Part shown: one piece after another, positions 1 to 5,971 of the stretch
How positions within the stretch are numbered: position 1 is the first letter of the stretch
Layout of the letters: every line of letters starts with the position of its first letter
Assembly: GCA_024653795.1 (NCBI GenBank)
Contig: JANLHY010000197.1
Span: 1-9,779 of the forward strand
Origin: Candidatus Brocadiaceae bacterium
Lineage (GTDB): Bacteria; Planctomycetota; Brocadiia; Brocadiales; Brocadiaceae
Length of the DNA: 9,779 nt
Direction of reading: 5' to 3'
Made by a program: the position numbers and the translations under genes
The notes under the pieces: generated by a model
What the model was told of the DNA's origin: nothing
What the model saw: the letters and a program-made list of their open reading frames with translations, nothing else
The model's database searches: none

Positions 1-1617
1 GGCGAAAATGCATTTCTCGCAGTTATCAATATTATTACCAAAGACGCGAAGGACATTGACGGTGTAAAGGTGAGCAGTGGTTATGGAAGCTTTGATACTT
101 ACGAGGAAAATATCGTATTTGGGAAGACGTATGGGAATGTTAACGTATCAGGAATGGTGCATTACAGGCAGTCGGCTGGTTTTGACGGCATCGTTGAGAG
201 TGACAGCCAATCTTTTTCTGGTTTTCCGGCAGCTTCACAGGCGCCGGGAAGGGTAGAAGATTGGCGGCAGGAATACGACCTAAACCTGAAGGCGGTTTAC
301 AAAGATGTTTATTTTGAAGGATGGTATAGTAATAGAAACCGCGGCCCTTTTATCGGCCCCCAGTATGCCTTAAACGATGAATCTGATGTAGAAACCAACT
401 ACGTGTTCGGTGAGGTAGGGTATAAGAAGACCTTTGAGGAAAGACTTACTTTTAAGCCCAGGGTCTATTATGATCAGTTTGATAATAACACCTACATCGA
501 ATCATTTTCAGAGGGTGTAACTTTGGATTTGGATGGAGATGGGATTTATGATACCTATCCCGATGGGCTCATTGGTAACGGCAAGGTGATTCAAAAGATT
601 ATCGGCACAGAAATTCCGTTTGACTATGAACTGTTTGATGGAAATGTAATCACCCTGGGTTTGGAATATCGCCTGATCAGTCAAACGAACGTCCGATTTT
701 CAAGCAACTTTCATCCCGTCACCTATGCGCCGCTTCCTTCCCTCCAGGATTTTTCAGACACGTACCCTTTTTTAAAAGAGGCCATACGGAGGATATGGTC
801 AGTTTATTTGCAAGATACGTGGGATATTACCGACACCTTAAACCTTACATTAGGGGCAAGGCACGACCAGTATAGTGATTTTGGCGGTGCGATCAGTCCG
901 CGCGCAGGCTTAACATGGGCATTTATGAAGGATGCATCGCTAAAACTCCTGTATGGAGAGGCATTTCGCGCCCCCAGTTTCCTGGAGATGTTTACCACAA
1001 ACCAGCCTGCCATCCAGGGAAATGAAGACTTAGACCCTGAAACCATTAGAACATACGAATTGGGATTAAGTTACAAGTTTAACAAATATGTTTCGAGCAG
1101 CGTGAATTATTTCTTCAACGACGTAAAAGACCTTATTGTCTTACGCACCCTGGAATCTGCGCCGAATACATCCCGGTATGAAAATTTTGGAGACGCCCGT
1201 ATACAGGGTGTAGAGATGGAGACGAAGGTGGACATAACCAAAGGTAATTATGTTTTTATGAATTATACCTTCCAGTCTTCTGAAGACGACAATGGGGACG
1301 ACCTGCCATTTGTAGCAAAGCACAAGGGTAATTTCGGGATAAACGTACACTATTGGAAGTACCTCAACACCAACCTGAGTGCCTTTGTCAGCGGGAAGCG
1401 TTCTAGGGAAGCGGACGATACAAGGGACGATCTGCCTGCGTATACACTGCTAAATCTTTCTGTTATCGGGAAGGAATTTTTTAAGACTATGGAGGTATCC
1501 GGGACGGTGTATAACCTGCTTGACAAGGACTACAGCGACCCCGGTCCAACTTCCATACCGGAAGACCTTCCCAGGCCAGGAAGGACGTTTTTTATTGGCC
1601 TAAGCTACCAATTTTAG
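1..1617 (+). CDS. TonB-dependent outer-membrane receptor, 5'-partial (C-terminal plug end plus beta-barrel)
   Basis: The frame is open from base 1, so the GTG at 70 is an internal codon and the true start lies before the window. The first residues read AFLAVINIITK, typical of the end of the TonB plug domain, followed by about 510 residues of alternating beta-barrel strands. The segment around 950-1130 (YGEAFRAPSFLEMF, then LDPETIRTYELGLSYKF) is the conserved barrel signature, and the protein ends in YQF, the terminal Phe expected for BAM-dependent insertion. 538 codons are visible; family members usually run to 650-750, so the signal peptide, TonB box and most of the plug are missing. Such receptors import siderophores, cobalamin or other scarce ligands using TonB/ExbBD energy. 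The substrate cannot be told from this part. An Asp/Gly-rich loop at 526-564 resembles a calcium-binding turn. No U-rich terminator follows the stop. Confidence 0.95.
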   Translation, partial: GENAFLAVINIITKDAKDIDGVKVSSGYGSFDTYEENIVFGKTYGNVNVSGMVHYRQSAGFDGIVESDSQSFSGFPAASQAPGRVEDWRQEYDLNLKAVYKDVYFEGWYSNRNRGPFIGPQYALNDESDVETNYVFGEVGYKKTFEERLTFKPRVYYDQFDNNTYIESFSEGVTLDLDGDGIYDTYPDGLIGNGKVIQKIIGTEIPFDYELFDGNVITLGLEYRLISQTNVRFSSNFHPVTYAPLPSLQDFSDTYPFLKEAIRRIWSVYLQDTWDITDTLNLTLGARHDQYSDFGGAISPRAGLTWAFMKDASLKLLYGEAFRAPSFLEMFTTNQPAIQGNEDLDPETIRTYELGLSYKFNKYVSSSVNYFFNDVKDLIVLRTLESAPNTSRYENFGDARIQGVEMETKVDITKGNYVFMNYTFQSSEDDNGDDLPFVAKHKGNFGINVHYWKYLNTNLSAFVSGKRSREADDTRDDLPAYTLLNLSVIGKEFFKTMEVSGTVYNLLDKDYSDPGPTSIPEDLPRPGRTFFIGLSYQF

Positions 1618-1634
1618 CGCATAAGAGCTATTGA

Positions 1635-1664
1635 CAGTAGGCAGGCAATTGATTGCCTGTACTG
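1635..1664. repeat. Small palindrome (hairpin) with GGCAATT core
   Basis: CAGTA-GG-CAGGCAAT / ATTGCCTG-TACTG form a 13-bp stem, perfect apart from a 2-nt GG bulge, around a TG centre. It lies 17 bp after the receptor stop, but no T-run follows on the plus strand (the sequence after it is A-rich), so an intrinsic-terminator role is weak. Its core resembles the 32-bp palindrome at 9458-9489. Confidence 0.6.
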
Positions 1665-1680
1665 AATAAAAAGGAAAATA

Positions 1681-1983
1681 GAATGGAAAGCGCTTGTTGC
1701 GTTCAAAACTCAAAATCCAATCCCGCCTGAAAAACCGCCTACATTACGAGAGGCAATACGTATGGTAGCAAGGCTTGGAGGCTTCTTAGGCAGAAAATGC
1801 GATGGAGGGCCAGGTACCCAAACTTTATGGCTTGGACTCCAAAGATTAGATGATATCACAGAGATGTGGAAAATCTCCATGCCTGTCCTTGCGCCACACG
1901 CACTTGATCCGCCCCTTGTGTCCAGTATAAATGTGGGTAAAGATAAGCTAGTTAAGGGGGACGCCCGCAATAATACCCCTTAG
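1681..1983 (+). pseudogene. IS4-family (Tn5/IS50-like) transposase, C-terminal remnant
   Basis: The frame from 1681 reads EWKALV, then PPTLREAIRMVARLGGFLGRK, then DGGPGTQTLWLGLQRLDDI. This is the conserved C-terminal block of IS4-family transposases, classically of the PPTLREA..IA.LGGFLGRK.DGEPG..TLW.G type. Only about 75 family-like residues survive. A TGA at 1663 closes the frame just upstream, and the DDE catalytic core is absent. The last 25 or so codons, to the TAG at 1981-1983, do not look like transposase and run into a repeat. An internal ATG at 1762 is in frame but is not a credible gene start. It is a dead fragment lying between the receptor gene and the 3' end of the oppositely oriented radical SAM gene. 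Confidence 0.85.
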
Positions 1984-1991
1984 CGAAGGGG
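1976..1991. repeat. GC-rich hairpin CCCCTT-AGCG-AAGGGG
   Basis: A perfect 6-bp stem closes a 4-nt loop. The upstream string TTAAGGGGG (1952-1960) can compete for the CCCCTT arm. Read on the minus strand it lies about 75 nt beyond the radical SAM stop and is followed by TATTATT, so it could be a weak terminator of that operon. The minus-strand sequence TCCCCCTTCGCTAAGGGG is close to the minus-strand reading of the hairpin at 5572-5589, which suggests a dispersed palindrome family. Confidence 0.5.
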
Positions 1992-2008
1992 GACTAATGG
2001 GGTTGTTA

Positions 2009-2047
2009 TGCGATCTTAGCGTGCTCTGCAGTGATCTGAACTGTTAC
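2009..2047 (-). repeat. Dispersed repeat end, copy A (GTAACAGTTCAG type)
   Basis: Read on the minus strand from 2047, the 39 bases match the plus-strand sequence starting at 5151 at 32 of 39 positions by hand alignment. Both begin GTAAYAGTTCAG and share GCAGAG..ACGC and TCGCA blocks. The outer end is 19 bp from the radical SAM stop codon. No inverted partner was found to the left; it may have been lost with the IS4 decay. Further in lies the hairpin at 1976-1991, matching the end-plus-hairpin layout of the elements at 5151-5320 and 9407-9543. Confidence 0.7.
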
Positions 2048-2066
2048 AATTCGCTTTTGCTCGTGG

Positions 2067-3599
2067 CTAAACCCAGCCTAAAAATTTTTCAATGTCATTA
2101 AAAAAAATTCTGGGGTTGTGCAGGTAAATACTACTCCTTGCCTTTGCCCTTTCGAAGATGCGCATTACACCCTTATTGTAATTGTGGAAGGCGTCTTTTA
2201 CCTCATTTTCCAATGCTGCAAAATCACCAAAATCCATGGTATCAACCCTTCGATTTACATCTTTTAGATAATAGTCGCTTGGTATGCGGGTAAAGAAATC
2301 TTCATAAGACATTTCTTTGTTAACCAGTCCATGTTCAACACCAACATCAAAGAGCCTCGTCCCCGGGAAAGGCTCATAGACGCCGATTGAGGCAAAACCT
2401 GGTTTTATTTTATACAGTAATTCCAGGGTTTTTCTAACATCTTCCTTTGTTTCTGTAGGAATACCCATCATAAAATAGGCCGTCCAGTGAATTCCTACCT
2501 CTCGAAAAAGCCTTGCCGATTCTTGTATACGTCCCAAGGTAATCCCTTTGTCCATCAACTTTAAAATTCTCTCACTGCCCGATTCAATCCCCACCTTTAT
2601 ACTGTTACAACCCGCCTTCTTCATAGTTCTCAATAATTCCGGGTCCACTAAATCAACCCGTGTGTTACAATCCCAATTAATTTTTATACCTTCATTCATT
2701 AACATATTGCAAAATTCCATGACCCTCTTTCTGTTCACCGTAAAAGAATCGTCCTTAAATGTGAACTGACGGGTCCCGTAACGCTGATGCACGTACTTGA
2801 TTTCCTCTACAACATTTGTTAAGGAACGATACCGCACCTTTCTCGTCCATATCTGTGTTGCGCAATAGGAACAACTATACGGACAACCCCGGCTTCCCAT
2901 CAATAATCCCATATCTTCTGAAGTATACGTATCCAAACCTAACAATGTTTCTCTGTCTGGGAATGGAAGGCTGTCTAAATTATCTATAAATTTTTTTGTA
3001 TTATTGTGGACAATTTTATCGCCGTCCCGGTAAGAAATTCCCTGTACTATGCCGAAATTATTATTCTTCGAATCCCCGATCAAAGTCGAGGACAAGTTTA
3101 ACGTATTTACCAATTCAAGAAGTGCTGTCTCGCCCTCCCCATTCACAACAAAATCAACGTCTTTCGTGTTTTTAAGGATCTCATCTGCCCTCACAGTCGC
3201 ATGAGGACCACCAAAGACAACGTAACAATTTCTGTTAAATTTTTTTGCCAGGTAAGCAATCGTAAACGCAGAGGCAGCCTTCGGGGTCATAACCGTAACC
3301 CCAACCAGATCGGGTTGATATTTTACAAAAATCTCCGGAATCTCTTTTATAATGGGATTTTCCGGATTCCTCAATTCCTTCAAATAAATACGATATTTTT
3401 CCGGAAGTCTCGTATAATCCATCCCCGTTGAATTTTTATTGCAGTCGGCATCATAGATGGTTACCTGATGCCCGGCCTTTTTCAGCGTTGAGGACAGATA
3501 GCTTAATCCTAAAGGAAAATACCGATTAAAATAATTGAAGAATCTGTAAAAAGGCGGGTCTATTAAAAGGATTTTGGATTTCGGATTAAGGACGTTCAT
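2067..3599 (-). CDS. B12-binding domain radical SAM protein
   Basis: A 510-residue protein of the cobalamin-dependent (BchE-like) radical SAM class. Residues 9-165 form the Rossmann-like B12-binding domain (ILLIDPPF, GHQVTIYDAD, VFGGPHAT at about 128-135, NGEGE at about 153-157). The radical SAM barrel starts with GSRGCPYSCSYC, giving the 4Fe-4S CxxxCxxC ligands C239, C243 and C246, followed by KDDSF and VGIESGSE motifs of the SAM pocket. There is no DxHxxG cobalamin motif at the expected place, which is common in this class, so base-off B12 binding is inferred, not shown. Such enzymes often do methylations, cyclisations or rearrangements of lipids or tetrapyrroles; the substrate here is unknown. 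The start is the ATG at 3597-3599, which overlaps the yifB stop as ATGA and has AGGGG nine bases upstream. A GTG two codons earlier is possible but badly spaced. Translation is probably coupled to yifB. Confidence 0.92.
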   Translation of the reverse strand: MNVLNPKSKILLIDPPFYRFFNYFNRYFPLGLSYLSSTLKKAGHQVTIYDADCNKNSTGMDYTRLPEKYRIYLKELRNPENPIIKEIPEIFVKYQPDLVGVTVMTPKAASAFTIAYLAKKFNRNCYVVFGGPHATVRADEILKNTKDVDFVVNGEGETALLELVNTLNLSSTLIGDSKNNNFGIVQGISYRDGDKIVHNNTKKFIDNLDSLPFPDRETLLGLDTYTSEDMGLLMGSRGCPYSCSYCATQIWTRKVRYRSLTNVVEEIKYVHQRYGTRQFTFKDDSFTVNRKRVMEFCNMLMNEGIKINWDCNTRVDLVDPELLRTMKKAGCNSIKVGIESGSERILKLMDKGITLGRIQESARLFREVGIHWTAYFMMGIPTETKEDVRKTLELLYKIKPGFASIGVYEPFPGTRLFDVGVEHGLVNKEMSYEDFFTRIPSDYYLKDVNRRVDTMDFGDFAALENEVKDAFHNYNKGVMRIFERAKARSSIYLHNPRIFFNDIEKFLGWV

Positions 3600-5131
3600 T
3601 TCCACAAACCCCTATCCAGGCTTCGGTATTGTACTGCTTCAGATATATGTTCTATCTTTATATGCTCGCTTTCGTCCAGGTCGGCAATGGTGCGCCCCAC
3701 TTTAAGAATCTTACTGTGTCCACGCGCCGAAAGCCCCAATTCCGTCATTGCCTGATAAAGAAGCGCTTCGGCATCTTTATCCATCACACAATATTTTTTA
3801 ACCTGTCTGGAAGACATATGCGCATTCATACCTGTTGACTGACCCTTAAATCGCTCTTTTTGCACTGCATGGGCTACCATCACCTTTTTTCTAATATCCG
3901 CAGAGGACTGTGCCTCCCTCTCTGCAACAAGCTCATTATAGCGTACAGCAGGCACCTCTACTTGAATATCCATTCTGTCCAATAACGGCCCAGAAACCTT
4001 TGACATATAATTTTGAATTTTATGGGGGGTGCAATGGCACTCTCTCCGCTTATCAGTATAATACCCGCACGGACAAGGGTTCATGGCGCATATAAGCATA
4101 AAATTTGCAGGATACGTAACTGAATTTAGCGCCCGCGAAATTGTCACACTGCCTGCTTCCAGGGGTTGTCGGAGTACTTCCAATGTCCTTCGGTCAAATT
4201 CCGGAAGCTCATCCAAAAAAAGCACACCATTATGTGAAAGGCTAATCTCGCCGGGCCTCGGGAACGAACCACCACCAATTAACCCTGCAGTACTAATCGT
4301 ATGATGAGGGGTGCGAAAAGGCCTTGTTGAAACTAATGATTGTTTCGTGCCAAGGAGTCCCATTATACTGTAAATTTTGGTAGTTCCTAAAGCCTCCTCT
4401 AAGGTAAGCAACGGCATAATCGTGGGTATACGTTGCGCAAGCATCGTCTTGCCAGCGCCCGGCGGCCCTACCATAATCACATTATGATTTCCAGCGACAG
4501 CAACCGTTAAAGCCCTTTTGACATGTTCTTGACCTTTGACGTCTGAGAAATCTATGTCATAACCAGAAGACTCCTTGAATACCTTATCCAGTTCAACCTT
4601 ATACGGTACGGAAGGTGTAGACCCGGTTAAAATTCCCACGGTATCTACAAGGGTTTCAACGGGAATGGTATCAAGTCCATCAACAACCGCCGCCTCAGAC
4701 GCATTTTCAGAAGGAACCAGAAATTTTTTTATCCCCAGTTCTCTGCACTTAAACGCCATTGATAAACAACCCTTAACAGGACGTAGCCTGCCATCCAGAG
4801 ATAACTCGCCCACAATGGCGTATGTCTGGATATCTGGAACCTCGATTTGGTTCGTTGCTATAAGTATCCCGACCGCTATTGGTAATTCAAAAACCGGGCC
4901 TTCTTTCTTGCGGTCTGCAGGCGCAAGATTTATTGTCATGGGTTTATAAGGAAACCTGTAACCGCTATTATTGACCGCCGCCTTTACCCGATCACGGCTC
5001 TCCTTAACCGCCGTGTCCGGTAACCCAACGATGGCAATGTAAGGCATATCGCCCCTGGCGATATAAACTTCAATATCTAATAAATATGCCTCAATACCAA
5101 AAACGGCAACACTTCTAACTTTAGCCAGCAT
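3596..5131 (-). CDS. yifB: YifB/ComM-family Mg-chelatase-like AAA+ ATPase
   Basis: A full-length 511-residue protein, the family's usual size. The N-terminal Lon-protease-like ChlI domain (about 1-170) begins MLAKVRSVAVFGIEAY and carries GLPDTAVKESRDRV and INLAPAD..KEG. The AAA+ core has Walker A GPPGAGKT (222-229), PFRTPHHTIS (271-280), Walker B VLFLDE (303-308) and GPLLDRMD (381-388). The four cysteines CPC...CHC (353, 355, 365, 367) form the zinc-finger-like insert. The C-terminal Mg_chelatase_C domain ends with SARGHSKILKVGRTIADL. ComM homologues act as hexameric helicases that promote branch migration during natural transformation, so DNA uptake or recombination is the likely role; the chelatase name is historical. 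The Shine-Dalgarno match is poor (GGG about 12 bases upstream). No clear promoter is seen, and a repeat element starts 20 bp upstream. The stop overlaps the radical SAM start. Confidence 0.96.
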   Translation of the reverse strand: MLAKVRSVAVFGIEAYLLDIEVYIARGDMPYIAIVGLPDTAVKESRDRVKAAVNNSGYRFPYKPMTINLAPADRKKEGPVFELPIAVGILIATNQIEVPDIQTYAIVGELSLDGRLRPVKGCLSMAFKCRELGIKKFLVPSENASEAAVVDGLDTIPVETLVDTVGILTGSTPSVPYKVELDKVFKESSGYDIDFSDVKGQEHVKRALTVAVAGNHNVIMVGPPGAGKTMLAQRIPTIMPLLTLEEALGTTKIYSIMGLLGTKQSLVSTRPFRTPHHTISTAGLIGGGSFPRPGEISLSHNGVLFLDELPEFDRRTLEVLRQPLEAGSVTISRALNSVTYPANFMLICAMNPCPCGYYTDKRRECHCTPHKIQNYMSKVSGPLLDRMDIQVEVPAVRYNELVAEREAQSSADIRKKVMVAHAVQKERFKGQSTGMNAHMSSRQVKKYCVMDKDAEALLYQAMTELGLSARGHSKILKVGRTIADLDESEHIKIEHISEAVQYRSLDRGLWK

Positions 5132-5150
5132 TCGCTGATACCCAAAAATG

Positions 5151-5320
5151 GTAATAGTTCAGCTCACCGCAGAGAACGCCGAGGTCGCAGAGGCTGTTAG
5201 AGAAAAGGCAGAAGAACTATGTGGATTTTCCCCTCCCCCTTTATCCCCCTCCGTGACGGGGACAGGGGGAGGAATCCGCATTTCTCAGCGTTCTCCGCGT
5301 CCTTTGCGGTGAACTATTAC
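5151..5320. repeat. Non-coding element with 11-bp terminal inverted repeats (copy B)
   Basis: GTAATAGTTCA (5151-5161) and TGAACTATTAC (5310-5320) are perfect inverted ends. Just inside, CACCGCAGAGAACGC (5165-5179) is matched in inverse by a CACCGCAAAGGACGC-type arm near the right end, 13 of 15. The centre holds a strong hairpin (5232-5272). No open frame of interest crosses it. It fills the whole gap between yifB and the DUF542 gene: its left end is 19 bp from the yifB start codon and its right end 19 bp from the DUF542 stop. It looks like a non-autonomous repeat or MITE-like unit. A target-site duplication could not be identified with confidence. Confidence 0.65.
5232..5272. repeat. Strong GC hairpin inside the 5151-5320 element
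   Basis: CCTCCCCC (5232-5239) pairs with GGGGGAGG (5265-5272). An inner stem TCCCC (5244-5248) / GGGGA (5258-5262) closes a 9-nt loop, and GGATT (5223-5227) / AATCC (5273-5277) extends the outer stem. No T-tract follows on either strand, so it is not a canonical terminator, though it could stop or stabilise the minus-strand DUF542 transcript. Confidence 0.55.
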
Positions 5321-5339
5321 AAAAAAGTATCCGGATTTG

Positions 5340-5537
5340 CTATTTTACAGATGCGGCTTTATTCAATGCCTTGAGCAGGACATCCATGTCGATCCCGCTC
5401 ATTCCCGCTGTTTTCTCGATACTAAAACCACCGCCACAGCAGGAATCTACCTTAAAATTACTAAAAACCGTAATTGTTTTTGGATATTTCTTTATCACAT
5501 CATTAATAACCATATCCTTCGTAATTAAATCCGCCAT
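5340..5537 (-). CDS. Stand-alone ScdA N-terminal domain (DUF542) protein
   Basis: A 65-residue protein that is essentially only the N-terminal domain of the ScdA/YtfE/DnrN (RIC, repair of iron centres) family. It shows VINDVIKKYPKTITVFSNF followed by the hallmark DSCCGGG (C33, C34), then a helix rich in Leu and Ala. The hemerythrin-like di-iron domain of full RIC proteins is absent. In the family the CCGG motif is linked to repair of iron-sulfur clusters damaged by nitric oxide or oxidants; a similar role here is inference. Start choice: ATG at 5535-5537 has GGAGG (minus strand, 5543-5547) at ideal spacing. An in-frame TTG four codons upstream overlaps that Shine-Dalgarno sequence and is rejected. 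The gene is divergent from the transporter at 5972 and is probably monocistronic. Confidence 0.88.
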   Translation of the reverse strand: MADLITKDMVINDVIKKYPKTITVFSNFKVDSCCGGGFSIEKTAGMSGIDMDVLLKALNKAASVK

Positions 5538-5571
5538 TTTTGCCTCCAAAAATTATTCTCCTTAACTTAGC

Positions 5572-5589
5572 CCCCCTTACCAAAGGGGG
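5572..5589. repeat. Hairpin CCCCCTT-ACCA-AAGGGGG in the DUF542 leader
   Basis: A 7-bp perfect stem with a 4-nt loop lies about 35 bp upstream of the DUF542 start and would fall in its 5' leader. Read on the minus strand (TCCCCCTTTGGTAAGGGG) it resembles the minus-strand reading of the hairpin at 1976-1991, so it is probably a member of a dispersed palindrome family and not a specific regulator. Confidence 0.45.
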
Positions 5590-5641
5590 ATTTATGCATC
5601 ATATATGCCATGTAAGCCGCTTGATAAAATATAACTTGGTC

Positions 5642-5671
5642 ATAATAACGCATAATATAATCAAAAAGCAA
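5642..5671 (-). promoter_or_regulatory. Tentative sigma70-type promoter for the DUF542 gene
   Basis: On the minus strand, TTGCTT (5671-5666) and TATTAT (5647-5642) are separated by 18 bp. The -10 matches 5 of 6 consensus bases but the -35 only 3 of 6. It would give a leader of about 95 nt that includes the 5572-5589 hairpin. The AT-rich context makes chance matches easy. Confidence 0.25.
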
Positions 5672-5733
5672 CGTATTTTTACTGCCATGTCCAATATGAA
5701 CTCTTGATTAAAACACATCCCAACCAAATGAAA

Positions 5734-5763
5734 TTTTGAAATGAGTATATCATTTTTGAAATG
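5734..5763. promoter_or_regulatory. Possible operator: tandem TTTTGAAATG boxes around a palindrome
   Basis: TTTTGAAATG occurs at 5734-5743 and 5754-5763, exactly 20 bp (about two helical turns) apart. Between them AAATGA-GTATA-TCATTT (5739-5755) is a perfect inverted repeat with a 5-bp spacer. It lies in the middle of the 434-bp divergent gap between the DUF542 and transporter genes. No regulator can be named; the AT-rich background lowers the weight of the match. Confidence 0.3.
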
Positions 5764-5917
5764 CAAATTTGTTGGAGCGATGTAATAAAATCAGAACAAA
5801 AAAATTTGTAATTTTATAAGCTCAATATTTTAAAATGTTTATGTAAAAAATATTAAATATCAATAATTTATTTAATTGGAATACCGCTTGTGTATATGTT
5901 AAATTACCGTAAATTAT

Positions 5918-5946
5918 TTGCCATGCAACAGTGCGGCGTATATTAT
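5918..5946 (+). promoter_or_regulatory. Sigma70-type promoter for the TDT transporter gene
   Basis: TTGCCA (5918-5923) and TATTAT (5941-5946) each match 5 of 6 consensus bases and are separated by an ideal 17 bp. A transcript would begin near 5953, giving a leader of about 20 nt that contains the AGAGAGGA ribosome-binding site (5956-5963). Confidence 0.65.
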
Positions 5947-5971
5947 TTCTTAAACAGAGAGGATTTTCGTA

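Noticed and set aside
70..72. GTG as start of the TonB receptor
   Set aside because: The frame is open upstream to base 1 and encodes plug-domain sequence there, so the gene continues beyond the window edge.
2598..2610. ACTGTTACAA inside the radical SAM gene as a further repeat end
   Set aside because: It encodes conserved protein sequence and lacks the rest of the repeat; a chance match.
4575..4949. Open frame of 124 codons on the plus strand
   Set aside because: Fully antisense to the conserved yifB coding sequence, with no recognisable domain and no ribosome-binding site.
5165..5195. CRISPR or tandem array suggested by CGCAGAG-type units
   Set aside because: Only two or three imperfect units of about 9 nt with no spacers; they belong to the inverted-repeat element.
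5547..5549. TTG start for the DUF542 gene
   Set aside because: It overlaps the GGAGG that serves the ATG at 5535-5537.
5701..5720. FNR/DNR-type site (TTGAT half-site)
   Set aside because: Only one half-site; no matching ATCAA at the required distance.
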